DNA from: Spongospora subterranea
Lineage: Eukaryota; Endomyxa; Phytomyxea; Plasmodiophorida; Plasmodiophoridae
DNA: 64,000 nucleotides
Reading direction: 5' to 3'
Assembly (NCBI GenBank): GCA_900404475.1
Contig: OUQQ01000082.1
Coordinates: 28,245-92,244, forward strand
The notes under the pieces were generated by a model, which searched no databases, was not told the DNA's origin, and saw only the letters and a program-made list of their open reading frames with translations. The translations under genes and the position numbers were made by a program. Positions within the stretch are counted from its first letter, which is position 1. Each line of letters starts with the position of its first letter. Positions 34,750-46,512 of the stretch are shown here, in pieces.

Positions 34750-37700
34750 ATGAGCCAACCCGATTATGGACCTATCGCATTTGAACATAATGGCACCGCA
34801 TTCACTATATCGGCACTTCAGTCGGACACCGCTGTGCGTTTGGCCTTTGAATCTTTACGTATGTTATCCCATATCGAACATGTTCCTTTTCTGAACAGCG
34901 AACGAAAATTCTCTGCCGCTTTTTTTGCAGCATCTCACTGACCTTCAACAATCGCAAAAGGAATATGTTTTCCGTAAATTTGGTTTTCATAAAGCCCAGA
35001 TATATTGGGGTTTGCTGTCTAATTTTGGTTCCTGGCATTTTTGAAACAGGTTCCATGCAATAAGGGTGATTGTGTTTACAGATCAGATAATGACGTTGCC
35101 AATGGCATCGACTTCGCCTGCATTGATGGATGTATTTCAGACTGTTATCGCCGTGATGGATTCAGCCGTCTTCAAACCAGTTGACACCCTTGATCAAATA
35201 CCTCATATTCCTTCTAAACGAACCTATCTCACTCTATATCACGAGATATTACAGTTTGCGTCAGATCCAACACTGTTATCGCCACACAATTTGTTTTTCC
35301 CAAATATGTTTACCAGTGCTCAGATTTCTGATTCTCGCTCTGTTGGCCAACAACGATCTAGTATAATTTCAATCAAAAACCGGCAATGTTTAATGAAACA
35401 CTTTCGATTTACACTAAACAGTTATATTGTAGTTATTTTTATTTCGATGTCGTTGATAATCCTAAAAGCTGATGATGACAGTGAGAAGGCCGCATCTGGC
35501 GAACAAGCTGATCTGACACAACAACGCCAAATGGTCGCCACCATCGACCAGCAGACCAGTCTAATCACGGGACTTCGGTAATCCTGTACCCACGCTCATA
35601 CCGTTACAGTCAACGCTCGTCCGATCGTACATTGTTACAGACTTATCGGTTATCATGCAGGTCGCAAATCAACGCCGACGCCATTTCGATACGAACATTG
35701 ACGGCTGGTACAATCGGTGCCGAAAAGACGATTGCTACGTTACGGGCCAATATCGTCGAGTAAAAGAGAAACGTTGCCGTTTCTCTGTAGATTTGGACCT
35801 GTAACGATTGCTTTCGGTTACTGGTTTAGGCTGAAACGTGAAGTATCTCGTCTGGAATCAGCGAGACGTGATCTTGAACGGGCCCTATTTGAGGCTGAAC
35901 TCGAATCGATTGAACAGAAACGAGTTGCAGATTCGGGTACACACAAATTTTGAATCACATTGATCGCTGAATCTTCATCTTAATGCATTTGACCTTTCAC
36001 GAGTTGTGGGTTTTCAGCATTTTCCTATCGGCTAGCCCGTCTACGTTTTCTTCAAATATCAGTGATTGGTACAAAAGGAACTGTATAAAAACAGTACTTT
36101 CTATGTGATTGAGGTGGATGGAGATTGTGGAATGTCGAATCTGACGATAGTTTGCTGTGCGATTTATAGCTATTGGGGATTGTCAGCGGATAACACTATC
36201 GTATAATACCCAACAGCGAATGCTATCTGAGGTGGATTTTGATCCATCTCGTCTCACTCCTGCCGCCCAGCAATCGTAATTGTTCATTACTTCATTACAC
36301 CTTCACCGCTTATCATCACAATCCCTTTTTCGTCGTTTGCGCACGAGTCTTGATAGCTCAGAGGCTGAAGTTGTTGTTTTTCACAGCGCTGCGATCGAGC
36401 GTATGGACGCCGAGGACTCCATTCATAACGAGCTGAACCGGGCCTATCGTGAGCGAGATCGATTGATCCTGGAACTGGACGACGTTAAAGGCGAACGCGA
36501 TCGGCTCAACACCCTTTACCGCAAGGAGAACCAGAGCAAGAACAGCAACCTCCTTCAACTCGCACGTCTCAAAGAAGAATATGCCGATCTTCACCATCAG
36601 TTTCGTCAGGGTAAATATCAACCTTGACTTTTGCAACCAATATCATCGTTTATTCGTCTATTCGAAAAGATATGACCAGAAATTTGTCGTTTCAACGAAA
36701 TGCGTTTCTGAATTGGCTGTGAAATGAACGCGATCTGTTATACAGCAATGACGATTAGAACACCGCGACCAGAATGGGACGATTGTGTATCCCAGTTCGA
36801 CAAAGTCTGTCGAGTTTGCGGTCGCGATCAACTACAATCACCTTCTGCCACATTCTCATCGGCCAACAAGGTCAGTCAGTTAAACACCCTAATTCATTGT
36901 CGATAACACTCAGTAAATACCCATTTTTCACCGACTATTTGTTTATACTTCTGCTGTTCGTAAATTTTGGATGAAAATTCATTTCCACAATGACCTCGTC
37001 GATTACCAGAGTTGTTGCGGTGACAGAGTTTATTTTGATCAGGTTCAGCTATCCTTGGTCGTTCCGTTTATTGCAAAACAGTTTTCAATTTGGATCGAAC
37101 AAATTGATGTGAAATAGTTTTCGATTGCTTCTTGTGAACCTGGACAATGGCCACAATGCTGAGTTGCTGATTAGGTTCTATTGTTGATGTCGACACTGCA
37201 AGAACGGATGATCGAGCTGGAGGCGCTGAAGGCCGCTGTCCAATCCGATGACGATAACGCCCAGGGCATATTCGTTCACTTAGCCAACAATTCTCTCTCC
37301 AACCACAAATTCCTATACGCGCATCCGCCATCGTCATTAAAGGTTATCTCGCCATCGTTGATACCTATCTGGATATATTCACAATTAGTTTTCCAATGGC
37401 GATGTATTTGTGCAGTCTGTTCAATTTTTGACCTGCTCCTTGTGCAGAGTCGCTCCTTCACTAATAGTTTTTATTATATCGAACCGACTTTCATCTAATC
37501 TGTTCGAATTTGTCAGTGATCATAAAAAGGTCATTTAAAGCAATGATATTTGTTGAGAATCCGTAAACGGACTGGTTTAGAGAAAAAGGTCGTTCAAGAA
37601 CCTATATTTAAATATGGAAAATAGGTTCCTGTTTGGCTGAGGGTTGCAGAAACAGATTCCGGTGAACGACTCCAGTTTCGTAATCGCAATCTCACATTCC

Positions 37701-39800
37701 GAACGGTGCAGAAACTGGTTCGCGATATCTGGACAGCTCATGATGATCGTAACTATCCAATCGACGTATATCCAGTATCCAAATACGGTCTCATTATCGC
37801 TATTGACCGCCCCCATTCATAGATCACCATCGGGGACCTGTTCATGTCAAGGTCCAAGGGTTCGGTCGCCAACGCCCTGGAGCTGGCGTATAATTTTGTA
37901 GACGGGTTGGACAGGTTTCGATGGAACTGTGAATGCGAAACCATCGCTGAGGTCGATCAATGTTTTTCATCGTTTCATGACATATTCTGTTTCTGTTAAA
38001 CCAAATAATGTGTGACCCTGATTGAATAGCGTATAGTTCACAAATATTAGGACCAAAACCACACTCTGTTTTACCGCCATTATTGTGTGACCCCCTCTGG
38101 TCTGGCTGATCTGTGAAATTGGTCAATCAGGTGATACGAGGGCGGTTTCATCTAGGGACTGCTGGGCTGATGAACCGATCGTTGGACAGCCTTCGTAGCG
38201 CTATCTCGCAGTGTGATCGCCGAGTTAGAGGTAAACCATCGAATAAGGTTCCGAAAGGTCGGCTCTGGGCAATTGGAGTCCCCATTGATCCCCCTTCACA
38301 ACACTCTTTACACACTTTAACTACATCATTATCACAACCGTTATCTCTCACAGATCGTCCATTATTTTATTGAAGTTGCACATTCTCTCTGTGATATCCA
38401 GTTCATGTTTATTACCAAAGATGCCAATGAGGGACGTTTAATACGGCGGCACCTTGGCAGCCCATAATTCGATTCTGCTCTGTTCTGATTCTTGGCCCTG
38501 ATAGGCATTTTCTTTGAACAATGCGCGCGTGTATTTCCAAATAAATCAGAGGAGGCGCGATCACAATATATAAAAGCTCTGCAGAAATCGGGCGAGACCG
38601 GATTCCTAATCGACTATCAGAGTGTGTTGAACAAACAGACCCGATCGGAGGTATTCTCGACACCACCATCAGTATAAATCAAAACAGTTGTTGATATTTT
38701 AAGTAATTCGTGTTCTGTTATGCTCTTTTGCAACATTTCGATCAAAAATTGGTTCCAACGTTCGTTGGTATAACGCACAAAGTTATCGTGAGGGATTACT
38801 TGGGATCGACGGCAGTGTTAAATGATCCCCGGTTTAACAATGGTGTCCAGTTCATTGAGACGTTAAGTACTCAGCTGGTGGAGGAGATGCAGCTGTTCCA
38901 GGAGCGTCTGCGACGGTCGTTGCAGAATCGAAAGGATCCCGATGGAAATGTAAAACCGTTTTACCCCCATAATTCAGCGAACTGTGGTAATTTGACACGT
39001 CAACGACTAAAGGTTCTGGTCCAAGACGCGGTCGATATTATTCACGACCTGAACACGAACCTATCTGATGTGGATGTGTTGACCGTGGTGAAAGCGATTC
39101 AAAGCGGATTCGATCCTTTCGCTAATCAGATGCGCTTTCAAGATTTCTCCTCTAAAGGTGTTCACCACCATTTGTAATGCAGTTTAAACCTAACACGCCC
39201 ATTTTTATCAGTAAACGAACCGGATCGTATTCCAACGAGATCCCCTTCCGCCGCCGACCATCATCAATCTGGTTTACTGAAGCCGCCAGCCGATGCCCGA
39301 CCATCGCCGTTAACTGATTCGCAAGAGCGAGTGTGTTCGCCAACTAGCCCCTATGATATGGAGAATGATGGCCGACAAGTGTTGGCCACAACCCGAATCG
39401 ATGCCTGGCAATTCTTACGAGCTCTTAATCAATTGCAATTGACGTATCCAAGGGACCTTTTCGTCGCTGTGGAAGATGTTTTACCGACGAACGACAGCCC
39501 AACATTGTCGGTAATGATGGGGTTTCGTGGACTGTTAGCTGATATGATGGGGATAGAATCGGAAGGAGCTCATCGACGGTTTCCGTGAAGAGGCGGGTCC
39601 TGAAACCGGGCGGATCTCTTTTACAGACGAGTAAATCGGCGTCGATGTTCGCCGAAACGAAACTCATATTGACCGAGACGGATGATGATGAAACACTGAT
39701 AAGCGGTGATGATGGGCGATTATCTCAACAATCGTCGGTATCGGCTACATCAACGCTGGACACTCTTCCTGAAGGAAGTCGTGAACGATATGCTGACTAG
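34750..39800 (+). CDS. TSNAXIP1: TSNAXIP1-like flagellar coiled-coil protein, multi-exon
   Basis: TSNAXIP1 proteins are coiled-coil proteins found in species with motile cilia and expressed in sperm. Plus-strand exons can be followed through the span: a possible start at 34750 (MSQPDYGPIAFEHNGTAF), coiled coil near 35840-35940 (SRLESARRDLERALFEAELE) and 36355-36620 (RAYRERDRLILELDDVKGER), then TPRPEWDDC near 36760, matching the TSNAXIP1 signature TPRPxW..C. Near 37190-37300 follows MIELEALKAAV; near 37660-37800 RTVQKLVRDIWTAHDD; near 37840-37960 VANALELAYNFVDGLDRF; near 38535-38640 FPNKSEEARSQYIKAL; near 38840-39160 LSTQLVEEMQLFQERLRR and VVKAIQSGFDPFANQM. The end, at 39626 or 39800, is acidic and Ser-rich. 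Exon limits and the first exons are not resolved, and the N-terminal part could be a separate gene. Confidence 0.65.
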
Positions 39801-40621
39801 CGATATTGTTGAGGGAAAGTACTGATATAGGTGATGTTGATCAGGTTCAGCGACAGCTAATCAATGTTCAACCAGATTCGTAAACAATCATTTCAGATCC
39901 GCAATAGTGTTTGTGGTTAATAGAAAGGAGATGAATGAGTTGCGTCGTTTAGTGAGATATGGCCAATACAATGATAGAGAAAGAGGGAAATGCAGGTCCA
40001 AACCCATCATTCAGAATACATGGCTATATTACAGGTCAGATGAACGGTCTAACCTGGATGTTCCTGAATGATATTTTGTTCTGGCAATGCCATTGATGAC
40101 CATGACTTGTACTGTTGAACATCTTTATCACTTCATCGATATATTAATGGAAAACTTATCTGGCAGATCAGTTCATCAAATAGTGAACCTGACCATGTTG
40201 ATTGGATGACTATTAGCGTACCTTGGACTAAGACGGAGTCGTATAAGGAATAACCATTGTAAATTGAAGTTTATCATGAATGGACTGCAACTACTGTAAA
40301 TGCATCATGAAAAGTTATGAGAAGCGAAAGGGCTTTACTTCAATGGATGAGTTAATGAGTGTGACATAGGTGTTGACGCCAGAGCGCCTAATGTGTTCGA
40401 CCCTTTATTCCGATTATGTTTATAGCAATGACGATGGAATACTCAGTATAACCTGGTTTGCTCAGGAATGATGTAGGCGAACAAGTAGAATGACCTGGAC
40501 CGCACCTCTATCATAACTTGCCGTACAGTCTCTCAACAGCCAATGGACCCATTCGTAACAGCAGAAGTAGAACCACTACACTTGATACGTGACGAACCTC
40601 ACGAACGACGTCAAGGGGTAT
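39801..40621. other. Intergenic region
   Basis: About 800 bp with many stops in all frames and no recognisable exon. It leads into the tandem-repeat array. Nothing else is supported. Confidence 0.5.
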
Positions 40622-40885
40622 ACGGTCCGAGTGTAACGAGTCCCCCAGTGTAATGTAATGTATCATCCTGGGCATGGACCCAACATGTGGTCCCCTAGGT
40701 AATGTGTCATTCTGGACAGTGACCCGGCATGCGGGTCCCAGTGTAATGTAATGTGTTATACTGGGCATGGACCCGACATGCGGGTCCCCAGTGTAATGTA
40801 ATGTATCATCCTGGGCGTGGACCCGACATGCGGTCCCCTAGGTAATGTGCTATCCTGGACATTGACTCGACATGCGGTGCGTAGG
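40622..40885. repeat. Imperfect tandem array, ~45-60-bp units, about five copies
   Basis: Five diverged copies of a unit built from AGTGTAATGTAATGTATCAT, a CCTGGGCATGGACC-like core and ACATGCGGGTCCCC. Units start near 40645, 40693, 40738, 40787 and 40834; the second and fifth carry CCTAGGTAATGTG in place of the longer start. The GGACCC...GGGTCC halves could pair. The array ends about 60-100 bp before the ATG of the secreted-protein gene, within its likely promoter or leader. Confidence 0.8.
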
Positions 40886-40946
40886 GCTTTGTATCGCTGG
40901 TGTTCGCAGGTGTTAGGTTAGTCATTGTCGTATTGTTGTTTGAACA

Positions 40947-41543
40947 ATGAGGTCGTCTATCATATTCTTCATAGGAATCGCTCTAGTGTCTGGGGTTGCT
41001 CAAGGGAATGACGATGACAATGTGAAAATTTCGAAGGGGAAGGAGAAGGGAGAGGGTTCCCGACAACAAAAGAAATTAACATCTAAGGAAATGGAGACTC
41101 CACCCATGGACTATTTTTTTGACACGGCGATTGTTGACAAGGTATACCCAATCGAAGTGGAGGAGGAAGAGTATTCCTCACAACCTAAAGATTCGGATTC
41201 TGAGAATAAGGAGGCTCCAGTCGTGGCCTATTTTGTTGAAAATGGTAAGTTGCGCAGGATTCCCGGGATTCCCGGGGTAATTTCGAAAGGCGATGATAAG
41301 GAAGAATCACATAAGGACGAGAAGGAAGGGGTTTCCTTAGAACCCGAGGAAACACGGACAAGCACGTCCCTTTATGTTGAAAGTGATACCATGTACGTTA
41401 TAGTTAAGACGCTTCCAAGGAACGCTTTCCAAGAAGAACCAATGAACGACGAGAAGGAAGGCGCCGCTCCACTACAAGAAGAAGGAAAGAACAACGAATT
41501 AGAGTGCGGTAAAGAAGTTGAAAAACTTTCCATCAAGGACTGA
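40947..41543 (+). CDS. Small secreted acidic protein, unknown family
   Basis: Intronless 198-aa frame. Residues 1-20 (MRSSIIFFIGIALVSGVAQG) form a clear signal peptide with likely cleavage after Ala-Gln-Gly or nearby. The mature part is very polar, with acidic and lysine-rich stretches: EVEEEEYSSQPKDSDSEN, GDDKEESHKDEKEG and MNDEKEGAAPLQEE. DEKEG occurs twice about 50 residues apart, hinting at an internal repeat. One possible Cys (near the end) argues against disulfide-bonded effector folds. No enzymatic motif. It may act outside the cell or in the secretory pathway; I cannot assign a function. Start chosen because the signal peptide begins at this ATG. Confidence 0.7.
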   Translation: MRSSIIFFIGIALVSGVAQGNDDDNVKISKGKEKGEGSRQQKKLTSKEMETPPMDYFFDTAIVDKVYPIEVEEEEYSSQPKDSDSENKEAPVVAYFVENGKLRRIPGIPGVISKGDDKEESHKDEKEGVSLEPEETRTSTSLYVESDTMYVIVKTLPRNAFQEEPMNDEKEGAAPLQEEGKNNELECGKEVEKLSIKD

Positions 41544-42078
41544 CCGACAAAACAAACAGCATGTTCGCGAGCTGACTGCTAAAGTCTGTTAAAATACGTC
41601 TTCACAAAGTGCAGTGTCCATGTTGAAATACACGTGATCTCGTGCAAAAAATCGCTCTTGTTACGGGTTACTTTAAATTTAGAAACTGCCCCAGGCAGTT
41701 TTTCTTTTACTACTGTAGAGGACAAACCACAGCGATGCTTTTCGTACATTAGCCAAATGAACACCTCGCAAATGGCCGAGGGGTAATGCCACTTCTGGTG
41801 ATTAATAGGTTCAATCATGTTTAATTGGGGCTCGCTAATCCACAAAACCAGCAGAGGGTAAATCCCTCATTCAGGTTCCAATACCGTTAGAGAAATTCTA
41901 TCATGTCCAAGTGTTGAAACAAAAAAGAGAAAACCATTGAGACAGTGTAAATGGCACGGGATAGACAATATGGCGCTACAGGAGACCCCAGTAAAGCATA
42001 TAGAGATTTGGAAGGCGGATTTGTGTGGTTTATTTGACTGACGGTTGTCTGCGATCAAGGGATGATCAATGGGACAGG
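41544..42078. other. Intergenic region
   Basis: About 535 bp between the convergent secreted-protein gene and the coiled-coil gene. Minus-strand open frames at 41579-41845 and 41867-42058 have no start context or domain. No repeat seen. Confidence 0.5.
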
Positions 42079-45001
42079 TTAATATGGGCGATAGACCATA
42101 TCGGACTGTGCCGATGGAAGGATTTCCCCCTTAATAATCTTCCCTAGGATCTTCGAATTGAACTTGATCTCAGTCTGAGACATGGCCGCTCGCTCACGAA
42201 CTTTACGCTCGTCCAGCTCCACCATCTGATTGTTTAAGTATTCTGCTTGTTCCTATTATAGAGTATCTCAATCAGGAAATTGCCACATAGCGCGCCTTCG
42301 ACAAATTGAACAATTTTTCACGATCGAAATCTGCTTTGTTTTGGGGAAAACTTTTGTTTGTGAAACTTAACAAGAGTACTAAAAACAAGATTACCGCTTT
42401 AGAAATGATGCCTCAATAACATGAATGCAAAAAACTCGGTAGTAAAGACAAAATATTTGAATAAGGTTGATCTGGAAATATGAAAAGGGCACTCGACGGA
42501 CCAGGAGTTTCTTCTTCCGTTGATTTTTTTCGGCCGCTTCGCGCTCGTCGATTCTCTGTAAACTCTTTTTGACAGCCTCACAGTACTCAAGGTCCAAGCT
42601 GATTTGTTCCTGGCGTTGATGCTCGCGCGCCTCCAGTTGTCGCTTCAACTCGATGGCGATCTCAGCTTTCACTCTGACACATTCCCAGAACGCATCAGTT
42701 TCTGGTGATAGCAAATACAATGATGTGCAGGTTGGAGGAAATAGAACAAAAAAGTAGAATCATTTTTTTCTGAAATTTACTACGATGTGAAAAGATATCA
42801 ATAATTAGACATGAAACTCGAATAGAATGTAATGAATGGTTTTCATGTGGTCCGACTTTTTCCTCTTTTCCTGTTTTTCACTTTCAATTTGATCCTGTTT
42901 GCGATGATATTCTTGTTGGGCGTCGAGAATTTTGAGATCGGCTAACCGAGCAGCTTCCTTGGCCAATTCGGTACTCTGAATTAGCTGTTGAATGTTGGCC
43001 TGATCATTCACCATTATCAGTTTCTGACAATCACGTTCAGATCAATGTGGAATAGCAAAACAAATACTCGTTGAAGGTTATCCGCACAATCAACGATCGA
43101 TGTGATCTGAATGACACTCTGTCGATATTAAAAAGCCTAACCTCTTGCTTTTGCGCTTTGTGCTCATAGAATTGTGCTCTGGCACGTTCCTGCTGATCGA
43201 TCATGGCGGCGTACGCCTTCTGCCTGGCAAGCTCTTCCCGTTCCGCAATGGCGACCTCCTCGGCCTTCTTCGCCTCAATCAGTTCGTTTTCCATCTTGAC
43301 CCGTTCTAACTTGGCCTTCTCCCTTGCCTTACGATCGACAGCCTCCTTTTTCATCTTCACCTGTTCAATTTGATACCTCTTTAGCATTTGCTGGTTGTGC
43401 ACTCTTTTGATCTCAGCGCCCTTTTTCTTCCGCTCCAGGTTAGCCTACCCACAATATCAAATTGGTTGCCAGACGTTTCAACTGAGGACGCGGCAGATTT
43501 GCCAGCTCAATACATCAAAGTGAATCCTTGCTTTCTGCAAGTCGAAATAACAACAAATTAGAGACTGGTTCATGCAGGACCAAGGAAAATGAACTGAATT
43601 AGACGATTTGAATTGAAACCGATGAAATATATGATACGAACACGAAACTGTAACAATGAATATTTGTTATTGCGAAGTTGAGATAATGATTTGACAAGCT
43701 ATGCGATACAAACTTGTATTTGGCGCATGCGTATCTCTTTCTCTGCTAGAATTCGTGCTTTACGCTGTGCTGATTCCTTCTCTATCTCCTGCACAATTGA
43801 GAAAACGCCGTTAGAAAAATTATAAAAAAAACGCGACAAGATGGGCCAGTAACATGACCCGTTGCCAGTTGCCAGAAACGTAACACATATGACCTAGTAA
43901 CAAGGTATCTGGTTGGCGAAAAGAATTAAAAAATGGTGTTGAACCTGTTGAATGGCGTTATAGTATTGGTTCTCTTTAATCAGTTCCTGATGTTTTTGCT
44001 CTAGTTCCATGGAATGGCGTTGATCTCGGTCCAGTATTTGCTGATCCAGACCGGACTTGAAACCGCGCCGGGCAGCAATCGCTAACTCTGTATCCGCCTT
44101 ACGATCTAGTTCCATTACCGCCTTATTAAACTCCATTATCGACACCCAATCCAGCTCGTTGCTCTTCCTATAAACGGATATATTAAAGCAAGTTCCACCG
44201 AAGCTCAAAACATGAAATCAATATGTTACCATATATTGGGTTGTTTTGAGCAAATTTTGTGTCATCTTTGATATCATTGCAACAAAAGTGGTACGGCATT
44301 ACAAAAAAACTCGATCACTCAAAAGTATGTATTTGATGATAGTCTTTCTATAATAATGTGTTTGACATTGAATGTTAACCGTGTTGAAACGGGGGAAAGA
44401 ACCATTAACTCCGACCCCAACCCCCAACCTTTGTTTCATTTTCACAAGGTGATTTCGTGGCGGTGGAAGGCGTCCTCCATCGCTATCGTATTCGGAGGGA
44501 TCTGATCGGGCTGTGGTTGTCTCTTTGGCGGGATCCTGCTGGCAATTCTCCAGACTCGGTGCGACCTGAACTCGAACACTTTGAGGCAGCGATGGTGTTG
44601 TCATTGAATGTTTCAATGTTTTAGGAGCTGATTTACTGGCAGCCTCAGGTTTTTGCAAACGATCGGGAGCGCGTTCGGCGCCATATTTAATCGTGAATTT
44701 ATGATGCATCGACGATTTTTCTTTTTCCCGACGTAAGATTTGCGCCAACTGCTCCTGTTTTTGCAGATTTAACCGGCGACCAACGTACATTGGCAGAGAC
44801 GCCATCGTGGCAGAATGGTGCAATGCTGGCGTTGGCATTATTATCGTGTTTGCCCCCTGTTATGCCCTTGTAATATTCACTAAAATGATGATCGAGTACT
44901 TGCGAACGATCGTCAATGTATTCCTTAAAGAAACCGTATTGATATTGCGCCATTAACGTATATTGATGAATGCAGATAATCATCATATCAATCCCCACCA
45001 T
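42079..45001 (-). CDS. Coiled-coil protein, probable flagellar structural protein
   Basis: A long, almost wholly alpha-helical, charged protein. Resolved exons: start in 45001-44900 (ATG at 45001 or 44953, MAQYQYGFFKEYIDD), 44856-44429, 44167-43945, 43788-43714 and 43444-43142, all phase-compatible. Further exons lie near 43020-42830 (ELAKEAARLADLKILDAQQE) and 42720-42480 (EIAIELKRQLEAREHQRQEQ), and the last ends SAQSDMVYRPY with TAA at 42079. The block NELDWVSIMEFNKAVMELD followed by GLDQQILDRDQRHSMELEQK resembles Glu/Lys/Gln-rich microtubule-inner and axonemal proteins, but I cannot name the family. The N-terminal third is Ser/Pro-rich and may be disordered. The flagellar role is inferred from type and context. 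Confidence 0.7.
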
Positions 45002-46512
45002 GACGCATTCCTGGTAATTGATCCTCTCTATCCAGATATGTATATTCCATAAACCCCTATAATCCCCATACTATAAGTTAAACCATTTGCCAAACGATCA
45101 GCAAATTGAACTGTGAACTCCACCGATTCCATCACTAGTTAAGAGCGATAAGCATCCGCCGGTCTACAGGACGTAAGCAGTATGTTCACTGACTTCAAAC
45201 GCCTGTTTAGGAAAATACAGTCGATGACGACAAACGTAATCTGCGAAGTAGAAGTGAACGGTTCTTAACTGTTGAAGTCTTTTTTATATCGCTTCATTGA
45301 GTTTGAACCTACAGTATTTACCTGTTTGAAAGCCACTTCCCCGTCACAACATTTGTCGCGAAGTCGAAGGTAAGTTCAATGAATCTGTTTTTTCTTATAC
45401 ACAGTTGTCTCCCAATATGAAGAGTTGGGTCGGAATCGCCGTTCACTGAATTGCCCCTTTCGCCGAACGAAAGGATGGAAGACGAGTCTAGGTAAACGCA
45501 GTAGACAATAAACGAGTGTGTATTAGGAGAGCAACACGGAGTCAGATGATTCGAAATTGAATGTCAAATCATCTGGCCCGCAAAGATAACTCAGCCCGGA
45601 ACTGGTAGAGGCGGGAGTCATACTGACGGTGACCATGAAGGGATATCATGCGATATCATGACACATCTCTTCTCGACAGCAATAGGGCAATGGACTGGTT
45701 TCTGTGGGAATTCGGTGGTCAAGATACAGAAGCAATGGGCATTGTGGTTTCGGTGGGCACATCGGTTAGTGTCAAATAAAGCCGACCATGTTTACAAGAG
45801 AGGTTGATGAGCAAAGGAGCAGGCGGCAGGTCGCATGGCGTTCGTTCCCCAGTTACAAGACCTAGTTGGGGGACGACGAAAGGTTATCCGCCGTCATGAT
45901 TTATAGTTATATTACATTGCCCTCTTTGAAAAACACTTTCACATATGTGGGAGTCGGTTACAAATTTGGGGTTTTGTTTAACTCGCACAGTTGAAATACC
46001 AAAATGTGTTAAATGCACTCAGATAGAACACAGTTTTTCTTTCAGCACCCTCGTCAACTCAACCCTGATGAAATGGGCCTCGTGATCAACGGTTGACGTT
46101 GTTTGAGCTAGCTCCAACGCATGAGCCAATGTGCCAATGGAGCCCAATACAGCAGCTGTAGCGAAATTTCCTTGTCTAGTAATTTAGATATATCCTTTTT
46201 CACTTAAGGATTATTTTGAGATCTAGAGAACAAAAACAATAAAAAAAATGAAGATAAAACTTTTGAACAAATTCCGTTTTTTGCGGATTTTTTAGCAAAC
46301 TTTTCATTTCCAAATTTGACACACGCACTCTGACACAGGTGTACAGTACAGTCAGTTCCCATTACCATTACCTGACACTTGGGAGTGTATATGCGCAACC
46401 CCCATTATTCCTACAGTCCTGCTACTGTGCTGCAGCATTGCTCCCGTTACCCCGACCCGCAACAATCCTGAGTGATTATCAGGTGAAATCAGTTGACAGA
46501 TTCCCTCTTTCT
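45002..46512. other. 1.5-kb divergent intergenic region
   Basis: Lies between the coiled-coil gene (-) and RTEL1 (+), so it should hold both promoters. I see no long open frame, tRNA or repeat. Short frames near 46204-46398 (-) and 46339-46641 (+) lack domains; the latter overlaps the first RTEL1 exon in the same frame upstream of its ATG. Confidence 0.45.

Noticed and set aside
40622..40885. CRISPR array
   Set aside because: Units are diverged and adjacent with no unique spacers, and the host is eukaryotic.
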